A stretch of 64,000 bases of DNA from Acidobacteriota bacterium (GTDB lineage: Bacteria; Acidobacteriota; Terriglobia; Terriglobales; Acidobacteriaceae): positions 1 to 64,000 of the forward strand of contig JARLGI010000019.1 in assembly GCA_031296115.1 (NCBI GenBank). Reading direction: 5' to 3'. Numbering within the stretch: the stretch's first letter is position 1; each line of letters starts with the position of its first letter. A program made the position numbers and the translations under genes. The notes below the pieces were generated by a model, which saw only the letters and a list, made by a program, of their open reading frames with translations, was not told the DNA's origin and ran no database searches. Positions 50,483 through 59,901 of the stretch are shown piece by piece.

Positions 50483-53400
50483 ATGGAAAAACAGAACCCG
50501 AACAAGCCTGAGGCTGTGTGTCCCAGCAAACTGGATCTCGTCCAAATTAAGGGCCTGCTCGCGCGCGCCAAGAGCGGTCCGCAATACTGGCGGAGCCTGG
50601 AGGAGCTGGCGCAGACGGATGGCTTCGAGGAGATGCTGCACCGGGAGTTTCCCCGGCAGGCGTCGGTATGGGCGGAGGGAACTTCACGCCGCGACTTCCT
50701 GAAGCTGATGAGCGCCTCTATGGCGCTTGCCGGCCTTACTGGCTGCGTCAAACTGCCACTTGAGCCCATTGTTCCCTACGTTCGCCAGCCCGACGAGATG
50801 GTGCTGGGCAAACCGCTTTATTACGCCAGCGCCATGCCGTTCGGCGCTTACGCTACGCCAGTTCTTGTCGAGAGCCACGAAGGCCGGCCTACCAAGATCG
50901 AAGGCAACCCGGAACATCCCGCGGGGTTGGGGGCCAGCGACGTATTCGCGCAGGCTTCCATCCTTGACATGTACGACCCCGACCGCTCGCAGACCATCAC
51001 CTACCTCGGGGAGATGAGCACCTGGAGCGGCTATGCGAGCGCTCTCAAGGGCGCGCTGAATTCACAGAAAGCCGTGCAAGGCGGCGGATTGCGCATTCTG
51101 AGCCGCACCGTCGGATCGCCCACCATGGGCTCGCTGATGGATGCCGTGCAGTTTGCGTTTCCGCAGTCCAAGTGGATTCAGTACGAGCCGGTGAGCCGCG
51201 ACAACGTTCGCGCCAGCGCGCAACTGGCGTTCGGGCAGTTTGTCGAGACGCGCTACAACCTGGACAAGGCGGACATCATTTTGTCGCTAGACGGCGACTT
51301 CCTTTCCAGCGGCTTTCCCGGGTTCCTTTACTACGCGCGTGCCTTCGCATCGCGGCGCAATCCTGACCTGAAAGACAAGATGTCGCGCTTCTACTCCGTC
51401 GAGAGCACGCCGACGAACACCGGCGGCAAGGCTGACCATCGTTTGCCGGTGAAGGCCTCCGAGGTGGAACAGGTGGCGCGCGCCGTGGCTGCCGGGCTTG
51501 GCGTAAGTAGCGGCAGCGCGAAGCCCGAGCATCAGAAGTTCGTGGCGGCCCTGGTGAAGGACCTGCAGACGCACAAGGGCGCCGCGGTCGTCATCCCGGG
51601 AGACAATCAGCCTCCCGCTGTGCATGCGCTCGCCCATGTCATGAATCAGGCCTTGGGTGCTGTCGGCAACACCCTCGTGTTCACCGAGCCGGTTGAAGTG
51701 AAGCCGCAGATCCAGACCACCGCCATGAAGGATCTGGTCGACGAGATGAACGCGGGTAAGGTTGACCTGCTGATCATTCTGGGTGGCAACCCGGTTTACG
51801 ATGCGCCGGTCAACTTCGGATTCGCCGACGCCATGGGCAAAGTCCCGCTGCGCGTGCAGTACGCGATGTACAAGGACGAGACCTTCGACCACGTTCACTG
51901 GCACATCAACGCCACGCACTACTTGGAAGAATGGGGCGATTGCCGGGCCTTTGATGGCACGTGCACCATCACCCAGCCCCTGATCGCGCCGCTTTACAAC
52001 GCCAAGAGCCCATACGAATTCGTCTTTGCCCTGATTGGCTCGTCTGAGGCCGCGGGATACGACATCGTTCGCAAGTACTGGCAGGGCAAGTTACCTGGCG
52101 GCGACTTCGACGCGGCGTGGCGCAAAGCCGTCCATGACGGATTCGTCGCGAATACTACGTTTCCGGTGAAGAACGTTGCGGCAAAGGGTGGCAGCATCAC
52201 GCCGACGCCAGGCGCCGATATGGGCGGCAACGATGTGGAAGTCATCTTCCGCCGCGATCCTATGGTGTACGACGGCAGCCGGGCCAACAACGCGTGGCTG
52301 CAGGAAACTCCAAAGCCAATCACCAATCTATGCTGGGACAACGCGGTACTGATGAGCCCGAACTCAGCCGCTAAGCGCGGGCTGAGAACCGACGACATCC
52401 TGGAAATCGACATCAACGGCCGCAAGCAGCGCGGTGGTCTGTGGCTGCAGCCGGCACATCCCGACGACTCCATCACGGTTTTTCTCGGCTACGGACGCAC
52501 GAAGGGCGGCCGGGTGGCTGACGGGGTCGGATTCGACGCGTACAAAATGCGTGCCAGTGACGCGTTGTGGATCACCAGCGCAAAGATCAAGAAGGTTGGC
52601 GACGACTACGGTTTCGCCCACCCGCAGGGCTTCCAGTACATCGACTACTCCGACCTGCCGAAGGGCACTGAGCCGCTGAAGAACCGCCACATCATCCGCA
52701 AGGCGACGCTGCAGGACTTCATCAAGAACCCGAACTTTGCGCACGAGCAGGAGGAAGCAGTTCCTCCGGAGATGACGCTCTACACCAACTATGCGTACAC
52801 CGAGTTGAAGTGGGGCATGAGCATCGACATGAACTCGTGCATCGGATGTAAGACCTGCATCGTGGCTTGCCAGGCGGAGAACAACATTCCCGTCGTCGGC
52901 AAAGAGCAGACGATGCGCGGCCGCCAGATGCAGTGGCTGCGCGTGGATGTGTACTACGAGGGCGGCACGGAGAATCCGGCGATGTACTACCAGCCGATTC
53001 CCTGCCAGCAATGTGAGAATGCGCCGTGCGAAGTAGTGTGCCCGGTCGGCGCAACGGTACATAGCACCGAAGGCCTGAACGACATGGTGTACAACCGCTG
53101 CGTCGGTACCCGGTATTGCTCCAATAACTGCCCCTACAAGGTGCGCCGCTTCAACTTCCTGCTGTGGCAGGACTGGGATACGCCGCAGTACAAGATGATG
53201 CGTAATCCCGAGGTCAGCATCCGCAGCCGCGGCGTGATGGAGAAATGCACCTACTGCGTACAGCGCATCGCGCACGGACGCATGACAGCGGAGAAAGAGA
53301 GCCGGCCGCTGCGCGACGGCGAAGTCATCACCGCCTGCCAGCAAGCTTGTCCGGCAGGCGCCATTGTCTTTGGCGATCTGAACGACAAAGACAGCCGCGT

Positions 53401-53527
53401 TTCGAAACTGAAGGCGCAGCAGCGCAACTACCAGCTTTTGGAAGATCTGAACACGCGTCCCCGCACCACGTACATGGCGGTGGTGCTAAACCCGAATCCC
53501 GAGCTTGAGCAATCGGAGTCCAGTTAG
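50483..53527 (+). CDS. actB: Alternative complex III subunit ActB, molybdopterin-oxidoreductase-like with iron-sulfur domain
   Basis: 1014 residues, periplasmic. A Tat signal lies at residues 67-88 (TSRRDFLKLMSAS..GLTGC), with a lipobox Cys88. The large middle part is a molybdopterin oxidoreductase fold that in ACIII lacks the cofactor. The C-terminal domain (from about 783) has 4 iron-sulfur motifs: CIGCKTCIVACQ, CQQCENAPCEVVCP, CVGTRYCSNNCP and CTYC with CQQACPAG. This is the ferredoxin-like relay to the haem subunits. A 66-residue cytoplasmic N-terminus precedes the Tat motif. The actC start is 2 bp downstream. Confidence 0.95.
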   Translation: MEKQNPNKPEAVCPSKLDLVQIKGLLARAKSGPQYWRSLEELAQTDGFEEMLHREFPRQASVWAEGTSRRDFLKLMSASMALAGLTGCVKLPLEPIVPYVRQPDEMVLGKPLYYASAMPFGAYATPVLVESHEGRPTKIEGNPEHPAGLGASDVFAQASILDMYDPDRSQTITYLGEMSTWSGYASALKGALNSQKAVQGGGLRILSRTVGSPTMGSLMDAVQFAFPQSKWIQYEPVSRDNVRASAQLAFGQFVETRYNLDKADIILSLDGDFLSSGFPGFLYYARAFASRRNPDLKDKMSRFYSVESTPTNTGGKADHRLPVKASEVEQVARAVAAGLGVSSGSAKPEHQKFVAALVKDLQTHKGAAVVIPGDNQPPAVHALAHVMNQALGAVGNTLVFTEPVEVKPQIQTTAMKDLVDEMNAGKVDLLIILGGNPVYDAPVNFGFADAMGKVPLRVQYAMYKDETFDHVHWHINATHYLEEWGDCRAFDGTCTITQPLIAPLYNAKSPYEFVFALIGSSEAAGYDIVRKYWQGKLPGGDFDAAWRKAVHDGFVANTTFPVKNVAAKGGSITPTPGADMGGNDVEVIFRRDPMVYDGSRANNAWLQETPKPITNLCWDNAVLMSPNSAAKRGLRTDDILEIDINGRKQRGGLWLQPAHPDDSITVFLGYGRTKGGRVADGVGFDAYKMRASDALWITSAKIKKVGDDYGFAHPQGFQYIDYSDLPKGTEPLKNRHIIRKATLQDFIKNPNFAHEQEEAVPPEMTLYTNYAYTELKWGMSIDMNSCIGCKTCIVACQAENNIPVVGKEQTMRGRQMQWLRVDVYYEGGTENPAMYYQPIPCQQCENAPCEVVCPVGATVHSTEGLNDMVYNRCVGTRYCSNNCPYKVRRFNFLLWQDWDTPQYKMMRNPEVSIRSRGVMEKCTYCVQRIAHGRMTAEKESRPLRDGEVITACQQACPAGAIVFGDLNDKDSRVSKLKAQQRNYQLLEDLNTRPRTTYMAVVLNPNPELEQSESS

Positions 53528-53529
53528 CA

Positions 53530-54909
53530 ATGGCAGAAGGACCAGACAACAGAACCGCTTTGCTGGAGGAGCCGCCCGTACTGGCTCCGGGACAGACCTT
53601 CGACTCGGTGACCGACCAGATTGCCGATGCCGTCCTGACGCGCCCGATCGGCTTGGGATGGTTGGCCGGGTTGGCCGTCGGCATGGGCTTCCTGGCGCTG
53701 CTGGGGATGGCCATCTCATACCTCCTCATCCGCGGCGTGGGTATCTGGGGCATCAACATCCCCGTCGGCTGGGGCTTTGCCATCATCAACTTCGTTTGGT
53801 GGATCGGTATCGGCCACGCAGGAACGTTGATCTCCGCCATTCTGTTGCTGCTGAAGCAATCGTGGCGCAACTCCATCAACCGTTTTGCAGAAGCCATGAC
53901 GTTGTTTGCCGTGGCCTGCGCCGGCATGTTCCCGCTGCTCCACATGGGACGTCCCTGGCTGGGCTACTGGATGTTTCCCTATCCCAACAGCATGGGCGTA
54001 TGGCCGCAGTTCCGCAGTCCGCTGGTATGGGACGTTTTCGCAGTTTCCACCTATGCAACGATTTCTGCCGTCTTCTGGTTCGTGGGCCTGGTTCCTGACT
54101 TCGCCACCATGCGGGAGAAGGCGAAGCATCCCTATACCAAGGCAGTCTACGGAATCCTGGCTCTGGGGTGGCGCGGCTCAGCTCGGCATTGGAGGCGCTA
54201 CGAGGCGCTGTACATTCTGCTGGCCGGCATTGCGACGCCGCTGGTGCTCTCCGTTCACACCGTAGTTAGCTTCGACTTCGCGGTGGCGGTCATGCCGGGC
54301 TGGCACACCACGATTTTCCCGCCCTATTTCGTGGCAGGCGCCATCTACTCCGGCTTCGCGATGGTGCTGGTGCTGGCGATTCCCATCCGCCACTACTACG
54401 GTCTGGAAAACATGATTACCATGCGCCACCTGCAGAACTCGGCAAAGGTGATGCTGGCCACCGGCCTGATCGTCGCTTACGGCTATTTCTTCGAGACGTT
54501 CATTGCCTTCTACGGTGGTTCCACTTACGAGCGCTTCATGATGCAGAACCGCTGGTTCGGTCACTACGCCGTCTTTTACTGGCTACTGATTTTGCTGAAC
54601 ATTTTGATTCCGCAGGTGCTGTGGGTCCCCAAACTGCGGTCCAATACGAAGGTCCTGTTCCTCATCTCGCTGGTGATTCTGGTCGGCATGTGGCTGGAGC
54701 GCTTCGTGATTATCGTGACCAGTTTGAGCCGCGACTTCCTGCCTTCCTCGTGGGGACATTACACACCCACGCGCTGGGACTATGCGACGTACGCCGGCAC
54801 CTTGGGCTTCTTCGCAGTGGCAATCTTCATCTTCATCCGCATCATGCCCGCCATCTCGATCTTCGAGATGCGCATGCTGCTGCCTGAGGCGGAGGTGAAA
54901 TCGAAATGA
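53530..54909 (+). CDS. actC: Alternative complex III subunit ActC (NrfD-type quinol-binding)
   Basis: 459 residues with about ten membrane segments in the NrfD family, the main quinol-oxidising subunit. Early segments: LGWLAGLAVGMGFLALLGMA and GWGFAIINFVWWIGIGHAGT. ACAGMFPLLHMGRPWLGYWM and the segments near VLSVHTVVSFDFAVAVMPGW hold residues conserved in this family. Start is 2 bp after actB, and its end overlaps actD (ATGA). Confidence 0.94.
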   Translation: MAEGPDNRTALLEEPPVLAPGQTFDSVTDQIADAVLTRPIGLGWLAGLAVGMGFLALLGMAISYLLIRGVGIWGINIPVGWGFAIINFVWWIGIGHAGTLISAILLLLKQSWRNSINRFAEAMTLFAVACAGMFPLLHMGRPWLGYWMFPYPNSMGVWPQFRSPLVWDVFAVSTYATISAVFWFVGLVPDFATMREKAKHPYTKAVYGILALGWRGSARHWRRYEALYILLAGIATPLVLSVHTVVSFDFAVAVMPGWHTTIFPPYFVAGAIYSGFAMVLVLAIPIRHYYGLENMITMRHLQNSAKVMLATGLIVAYGYFFETFIAFYGGSTYERFMMQNRWFGHYAVFYWLLILLNILIPQVLWVPKLRSNTKVLFLISLVILVGMWLERFVIIVTSLSRDFLPSSWGHYTPTRWDYATYAGTLGFFAVAIFIFIRIMPAISIFEMRMLLPEAEVKSK

Positions 54910-55454
54910 GCCACGCAGCTTTGGCGCCCGCCATCTACGGTTTATTAGCTGAGTTCGAGACGCCGACCGAACTGGTCGAAGCCTCCAAGGCAGCGCATGC
55001 CGCGGGCTATCGCAAGATTGACGCTTACAGCCCGTTTCCCATCGAGGAAGCCAGCGAAGCGATCGGCTATCACAAAACCACAGTTCCGCTCATCGTACTG
55101 GTCGGCGGGATTCTGGGCGGCCTCTCGGGCTTCGGGTTGCAGTATTGGATCAATGTCATCGCGTACCCGCTCAACATCGGCGGCAAGCCTTATAACTCCT
55201 GGCCGGCCTTTATCGTCCCGACCTTCGAGATGACAATCCTTTTCGCCGGACTGGCGGGAGTTCTGGGCATGTTCGCGCTCAACGGCCTGCCTATGCCCTA
55301 CCACCCGCTGTTTAACGTGGACAGGTTCTCGGCCGCAACACGCGACAAGTTTTTCCTGGCAGTCGAGGCGGCGGATCCCAAGTTCGATCTTGCGGAAACG
55401 CACAAATTCCTGGAAAGCCTGCAGCCGCTGACGATTTCGGAGGTGCCGCATTAA
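54906..55454 (+). CDS. actD: Alternative complex III subunit ActD (DUF3341)
   Basis: 182 residues, membrane subunit with two membrane helices ([20 protein letters not shown] and [20 protein letters not shown]) and a soluble N-terminal part starting [20 protein letters not shown]. The family is DUF3341, seen only with ACIII. The start overlaps the actC stop (ATGA), and its end overlaps the likely ATT start of actE. Confidence 0.93.
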   Translation: MSHAALAPAIYGLLAEFETPTELVEASKAAHAAGYRKIDAYSPFPIEEASEAIGYHKTTVPLIVLVGGILGGLSGFGLQYWINVIAYPLNIGGKPYNSWPAFIVPTFEMTILFAGLAGVLGMFALNGLPMPYHPLFNVDRFSAATRDKFFLAVEAADPKFDLAETHKFLESLQPLTISEVPH

Positions 55455-56199
55455 TCGGCTGGCCCAGTTCGAAACCTCGCGACCGGCGTTTCCTGCCCGG
55501 CCCAGTGGCAATCGCAGCTTCGTTAGCGCGGCTGGCTTCCTGCAGCTGGCGGCGACACTGCTTCTGCTGGCTGGCTGCCGCAGCGACATGCAGAATCAGC
55601 CATACTACCGTCCGCTGCGGGAAAGCGATTTCTATGCCGACAAGCGTTCGGAGCGGCCGCTGATCCAGGGCACCGTTGCGCGTGGACATTTGAACGCTGA
55701 CACCTATTTTTACACCGGCAAAATTGGCAGCAACGACGGCGACTACATGCCCTTCCCGCTGACACCGGAAGTCATGGCCCGGGGACAGCAGCGGTTCAAT
55801 ATTTATTGCGCGCCGTGTCACTCGGAACTCGGCGACGGCAATGGGATGATTGTCCAGCGTGGTTACAAGCGCCCGCCGTCGTATCACATTGACCGCTTGC
55901 GGCGAGCGCCCCTCGGCTACTTCTTCGATGTCATGACCAATGGCTTCGGAGCCATGCCGGATTACGCGGAACAGGTAACGCCGGCGGATCGCTGGGCCAT
56001 CGCCGCTTATATTCGCGCGCTGCAATTGAGCCAGCACGCCAGTGCATCGGGTGTTCCCGCTGGCCAGCAGATCGCCAGCACGCCACCGCCTGGGGTCATC
56101 GTTACGCCTCCTTATGACACGCAAGGCGCCACCACCGCGGCATCCACTCCGCATTCAGACAAAGCGGCAGCGGCCACGGGAGGCGAGAAGAAACAATGA
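55450..56199 (+). CDS. actE: Alternative complex III subunit ActE, lipoprotein cytochrome c, with probable ATT start
   Basis: A membrane-attached monohaem cytochrome c of the complex. CAPCH near residue 122 is the haem site, and [16 protein letters not shown] gives the Met ligand. The first ATG (55588) would remove the signal peptide: the frame before it codes [17 protein letters not shown], a lipoprotein signal with Cys43. No ATG, GTG or TTG exists in frame between the upstream stop (55429-55431) and this peptide. GGAGG (55439-55443) lies 6 nt before ATT (55450), which overlaps the actD stop (ATTAA). ATT is therefore the best start, giving 249 residues; CTG 55459 is an alternative. The C-terminal tail is Pro/Ala-rich. 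The actF start overlaps the end (ATGA). Confidence 0.85.
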   Translation: MNRLAQFETSRPAFPARPSGNRSFVSAAGFLQLAATLLLLAGCRSDMQNQPYYRPLRESDFYADKRSERPLIQGTVARGHLNADTYFYTGKIGSNDGDYMPFPLTPEVMARGQQRFNIYCAPCHSELGDGNGMIVQRGYKRPPSYHIDRLRRAPLGYFFDVMTNGFGAMPDYAEQVTPADRWAIAAYIRALQLSQHASASGVPAGQQIASTPPPGVIVTPPYDTQGATTAASTPHSDKAAAATGGEKKQ

Positions 56200-57395
56200 G
56201 CAACGACAATCTACAGGTGCGCCCGGCAGACTACGTCATCCCCGCAGATGCGGCGAACTGGCAGAAGCGGGCTTTGATCGTCGGCGTCGTTGGCGTGGTG
56301 ATCTGCGTCGTCGGCGCGGTCACCTCTCTGGAGCAGTTTCTCCGCGGCTACCTGATCGCTTACATGTTCTGGACAGGGCTCAGTCTGGGTTGCCTGGGCC
56401 TGTTGATGGTCCAGTATCTGTCCGGAGGTTTGTGGGGCCTGGTCATACGCCGCCCCATGGAAGCGGCCACCAAATGCCTGCCGCTGATGTTTGTGTTGTT
56501 TCTGCCCATCCTGTTCGGAAGAAATGTCCTTTATGCCTGGATGACCAACGCCACCCTCACCGCGCGCAATAGTTGGTACCTCAATACGCCGGGATGGATC
56601 GGCCGCTGGTTGTTTTATTTCCTGGTGTGGATTTCGCTGGCCTACCTCCTGAACCGCCGGGGTGACGCGCAGGACGATCCCCCCAACGCCGGACCGCAGC
56701 CGCGCTTCCAGGGGCTGAGCGGCGTGGGACTAATCCTGTACGCGTTGACTGTGTCGTTTGCGGCCGTGGACTGGATCATGTCACTGGATCCGACGTGGGG
56801 CTCGACCATTTACGGTCTGATCTTCATCGCCGGCCAGGGACTTTCGGCGCTGGCGTTCAACGTGGTAATTCTGACCGTCCTGACTCGCTGTAGCCCGTAT
56901 CGCGAAATCATCAAGCCGATGCAGTTCCATGATATTGGCAAGCTGATGCTGGCGTTCGTGATGCTGTTCGCCTACTTCTCCTTCTCGCAGTGGCTCATCA
57001 TCTGGGCGGGTAACCTGCCGGAAGAAATTGGGTGGTTCCTGAACCGCATCCGCGGGGGCTGGGGCATCGTAGCGCTGGTCATCATCCTGTTTCATTTTGC
57101 ACTGCCGTTCGCTCTGCTGTTATCGCGCGAGCGCAAACGCGCCGGAAGACGCCTGATTGGACTGGCGCTGCTGCTGATGTTCATGCGGGTGGTGGACATC
57201 TACTGGTACGTTGTCCCCAACTTCGCGCACGAGCGGGAACACTTCTACCTCAGCATCTGGTACATCGTCGCGCCCATTGGCGTCGGCGGACTGTGGTTAG
57301 CTTACTTCTTCTACAACCTGCGGCAGCGGCCGTTGTTGCCGGCCTATGAACCGCAGATTCCGAGTTTGTTGCACCAGGGTTCCCATGGCCACTAA
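56196..57395 (+). CDS. actF: Alternative complex III subunit ActF (NrfD-like)
   Basis: 399 residues with about ten membrane segments, the second NrfD-like subunit. Segments include [40 protein letters not shown] and [20 protein letters not shown]-like stretches. [15 protein letters not shown]-like loop and [20 protein letters not shown] are family features. Starts within the actE stop (ATGA). Confidence 0.93.
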   Translation: MSNDNLQVRPADYVIPADAANWQKRALIVGVVGVVICVVGAVTSLEQFLRGYLIAYMFWTGLSLGCLGLLMVQYLSGGLWGLVIRRPMEAATKCLPLMFVLFLPILFGRNVLYAWMTNATLTARNSWYLNTPGWIGRWLFYFLVWISLAYLLNRRGDAQDDPPNAGPQPRFQGLSGVGLILYALTVSFAAVDWIMSLDPTWGSTIYGLIFIAGQGLSALAFNVVILTVLTRCSPYREIIKPMQFHDIGKLMLAFVMLFAYFSFSQWLIIWAGNLPEEIGWFLNRIRGGWGIVALVIILFHFALPFALLLSRERKRAGRRLIGLALLLMFMRVVDIYWYVVPNFAHEREHFYLSIWYIVAPIGVGGLWLAYFFYNLRQRPLLPAYEPQIPSLLHQGSHGH

Positions 57396-57960
57396 CGACA
57401 ATCACGACCCGTTGCGCAATCCGCAGGTGGACTACGAACGTGCTGACTTAAGTGCGCGTGGGATCCTCCTTTTTCTGGTGGGATTAATCGTTTGCGGGAT
57501 CTTTATCGAGCTGGTGTTGTGGGGCATGTTCCGGTTTATGGCGAAAAGCGACGTCTTGTTCCCGCAGCCGAAGCCCAATCCGATGATGACCGCGCAGAAG
57601 GCCATGCCCGACACGACGCCGCGCTCCGTACTGCAGAACTCTCCCGCAGTGAATCTCTCCGTGTTCCCGGAGCCGCGGCTACAGGTGGGTGATGCCAGCG
57701 ATATGAATAAGTTTCTTGCCTCGGAGCAGGAGACGCTGAATCCGCCGCAGCCATTCACCGATTCGACCGGTGCGGTGCACATCCCGATTTCGTTGGCCAT
57801 GAAGCTCGTGGAGGAACGTGGCTTGCCGGTGCGGCCCAGCGCTCCGCCCCCCGATGTCAACACGCAAACCGATTCGGGCAACGTGAAGATTTTGGACGAA
57901 CAAGCAGGACCGCTCGGGGCAGCTTCTGGAAAACAGGAAGCAGCACCGGCGAAGCAGTAA
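57385..57960 (+). CDS. Hypothetical single-pass membrane protein of the ACIII operon
   Basis: 191 residues from the ATG at 57385, which overlaps the end of actF by 11 bp. A cytoplasmic start (DNHDPLRNPQVDYERADLSA), one membrane segment near 24-46 (GILLFLVGLIVCGIFIELVL), and a polar periplasmic part with LQVGDASDMNKFLASEQETL and IPISLAMKLVEERGLPVRP. The latter segment recurs in small proteins encoded in ACIII operons. Possibly an assembly or accessory subunit of the supercomplex. The C-terminus is Ala/Lys/Gln-rich. Confidence 0.8.
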   Translation: MATNDNHDPLRNPQVDYERADLSARGILLFLVGLIVCGIFIELVLWGMFRFMAKSDVLFPQPKPNPMMTAQKAMPDTTPRSVLQNSPAVNLSVFPEPRLQVGDASDMNKFLASEQETLNPPQPFTDSTGAVHIPISLAMKLVEERGLPVRPSAPPPDVNTQTDSGNVKILDEQAGPLGAASGKQEAAPAKQ

Positions 57961-58006
57961 CCCAGGCGCGCCAGACATGGGCTGGCGCAGGAAGTGATGT
58001 AAAGCA

Positions 58007-58885
58007 GTGAGACGTTGGCAGTTGAATATTGCGGGGCTGGTCATGCTGGCCGCGGCGACTACACTGGCAGCCGCCCAGCCGCCCTCCGCGTTCATGGACA
58101 AGAGTTCGTCACCGGCCGCCCAGGTGAGTCCAGCAGACCTGTCGAATGTGGGCATCGATCAGCGGCTCGACCAGCAGTTGCCGCTCAATTTGGAGTTTAA
58201 GAACGAAGCTGGGAATACGGTGAAGCTGGGTGACTACTTTCAGTCAGGACGGCCGGTCATTCTGAACTTGGTCTATTACACCTGTCCCATGCTTTGCGGC
58301 GAAGAATTGGCGGGGGAGGCCAGCGCGCTCAGCATGCTGAAGTTTACCCCCGGCAAAGAATACGAGGTCGTCTCTGTCAGCTTCAACCCAGACGAGACCC
58401 CGAAAGATGCTACGGAGAAGAAGCAGATTTATATCTCGCGCATGAACGAGCATCTGGAGCATAAGACGGATGGCTCCGGCTGGCATTTCTTGACGGGTCA
58501 GCCGGCTGAGATCAAGCAACTGGCGGACGCGGTTGGTTTTCATTACCACCGCGACTCGCGCACCGGCCAATACATTCACGCGGCCGCCATCATGCTGGTA
58601 ACACCCAAGGGCAAGATCGCCCAGTACTACTACGGGGTGGAATTCTCGCCCAAGGACATCCGCCTGGGCCTGATTGAGGCGTCGCAAGACAAGATTGGAA
58701 CCATCGTCGACCAGGTGGTGCTGTACTGCTACCACTACGATCCGAACACCGGTCGCTACGGCGCGGTGGTTACGAACATCATGCGCGTGGCAGGAGCTGC
58801 CACCATGCTGATTCTCGGCGGATTTCTTATCGTGATGTATCGCCGCGAGTCTCACGGAACCCCCAAGGGAACAGGACGGGCCTGA
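58007..58885 (+). CDS. SCO1/SenC copper chaperone
   Basis: Delivers copper to the CuA centre of cytochrome oxidase. 292 residues from a GTG with GGAAG upstream. A signal peptide (LNIAGLVMLAAATTLAAAQP) is followed by a thioredoxin fold: VYYTCPMLCGEELAG has the copper/redox CxxxC pair, and SGRPV-type and IHAAAIMLVTPKGKI segments follow; the His ligand is in QYIHAA. A C-terminal membrane helix (AATMLILGGFLIVMYRRES) is an addition to the usual single-anchor Sco. It lies directly before ctaC. Confidence 0.92.
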   Translation: MRRWQLNIAGLVMLAAATTLAAAQPPSAFMDKSSSPAAQVSPADLSNVGIDQRLDQQLPLNLEFKNEAGNTVKLGDYFQSGRPVILNLVYYTCPMLCGEELAGEASALSMLKFTPGKEYEVVSVSFNPDETPKDATEKKQIYISRMNEHLEHKTDGSGWHFLTGQPAEIKQLADAVGFHYHRDSRTGQYIHAAAIMLVTPKGKIAQYYYGVEFSPKDIRLGLIEASQDKIGTIVDQVVLYCYHYDPNTGRYGAVVTNIMRVAGAATMLILGGFLIVMYRRESHGTPKGTGRA

Positions 58886-58890
58886 TCGAT

Positions 58891-59877
58891 ATGTGGAAGA
58901 ACTTCCCACTCTTTCCTGAACGTGCCTCGGCGTTGGCATGGCAGGTGGATGGTCTTTATTTCCTGCTGGTCGCGGTGTCGGCGTTCTTTACGCTGCTGAT
59001 TTTCGCGCTCATCTTCTTTTTTGCCGTCAAATACCGCCGCTCCGTCCATCCTCATCCGGTGCAGATCGAGGGCTCGCTGCCGCTGGAGCTGGCGTGGACA
59101 CTGATTCCGTTGGGCATCTCCATGGTCTTCTTCGCCTGGGGCTCATTGATTTACTTCCAGGAGGCCCGCCCGCCGAAGGATGCGATGGAAGTTTACGCCG
59201 TCGCCAAGCAGTGGATGTGGAAGTTTGAGTACGAAGGCGGACAGCGCGACATCAACCAGTTGCACCTGCCCGTAGGGCGTGACGTCAAGATGATCATGAG
59301 TTCGCAGGATGTGATTCATAGCTTCTACGTGCCTGCCTTCCGTATCAAGGCCGACGTGCTGCCCGGACGGTTTACGACGACGTGGTTTCGCCCCACCAAG
59401 GCGGGTACTTACCACTTGTTCTGCGCCGAATACTGCGGCACCGATCACTCGGGCATGATCGGCCAGGTAATCGTCATGGAGCCGGCAGCATACCAGGCTT
59501 GGATGAGCGGCGGAAGCTCGACTGGCACCCTCGCCGCGAACGGCCAGCAGCTCTTTCAGGAGCTAGGCTGTTCCACCTGCCATCGCTTCGATACACAGGG
59601 ACGCGGCCCGAATCTTACGGGCGTTTTTGGCAGGCCGGTCCTGCTGGAGGACGGGCGCACGGTCGTTGCCGACGAGAACTATCTCCGGGAGTCGATCTTG
59701 AGTCCCGGAGCCAAGATTGTCTCCGGCTTTAAACCCATCATGCCGACGTTTCAGGGCCAGGTGTCGGAGGAAAACCTGATGGCGCTGGTAGCCTATGTCA
59801 AATCGCTGGCGCAACCGCAAGGCAAGGCGGCAGGTGGCAACGAGGCCGCTGCGCAGGGAACATCGAACACGCAATAA
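58891..59877 (+). CDS. ctaC: Cytochrome c oxidase subunit II fused to cytochrome c
   Basis: 328 residues. Two membrane helices (LYFLLVAVSAFFTLLIFALI and WTLIPLGISMVFFAWGSLIY) are followed by the CuA cupredoxin domain: DVIHSFYVPAFRIK gives the first His and FCAEYCGTDHSGM the Cys/Cys/His/Met ligands. The C-terminal about 100 residues are a cytochrome c domain with CSTCH and the Met ligand in KPIMPTF, as in caa3 oxidases. It starts 5 bp after the sco gene. Confidence 0.95.
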   Translation: MWKNFPLFPERASALAWQVDGLYFLLVAVSAFFTLLIFALIFFFAVKYRRSVHPHPVQIEGSLPLELAWTLIPLGISMVFFAWGSLIYFQEARPPKDAMEVYAVAKQWMWKFEYEGGQRDINQLHLPVGRDVKMIMSSQDVIHSFYVPAFRIKADVLPGRFTTTWFRPTKAGTYHLFCAEYCGTDHSGMIGQVIVMEPAAYQAWMSGGSSTGTLAANGQQLFQELGCSTCHRFDTQGRGPNLTGVFGRPVLLEDGRTVVADENYLRESILSPGAKIVSGFKPIMPTFQGQVSEENLMALVAYVKSLAQPQGKAAGGNEAAAQGTSNTQ

Positions 59878-59901
59878 GGTTACAGACCCTGAGGATGTGA
59901 A

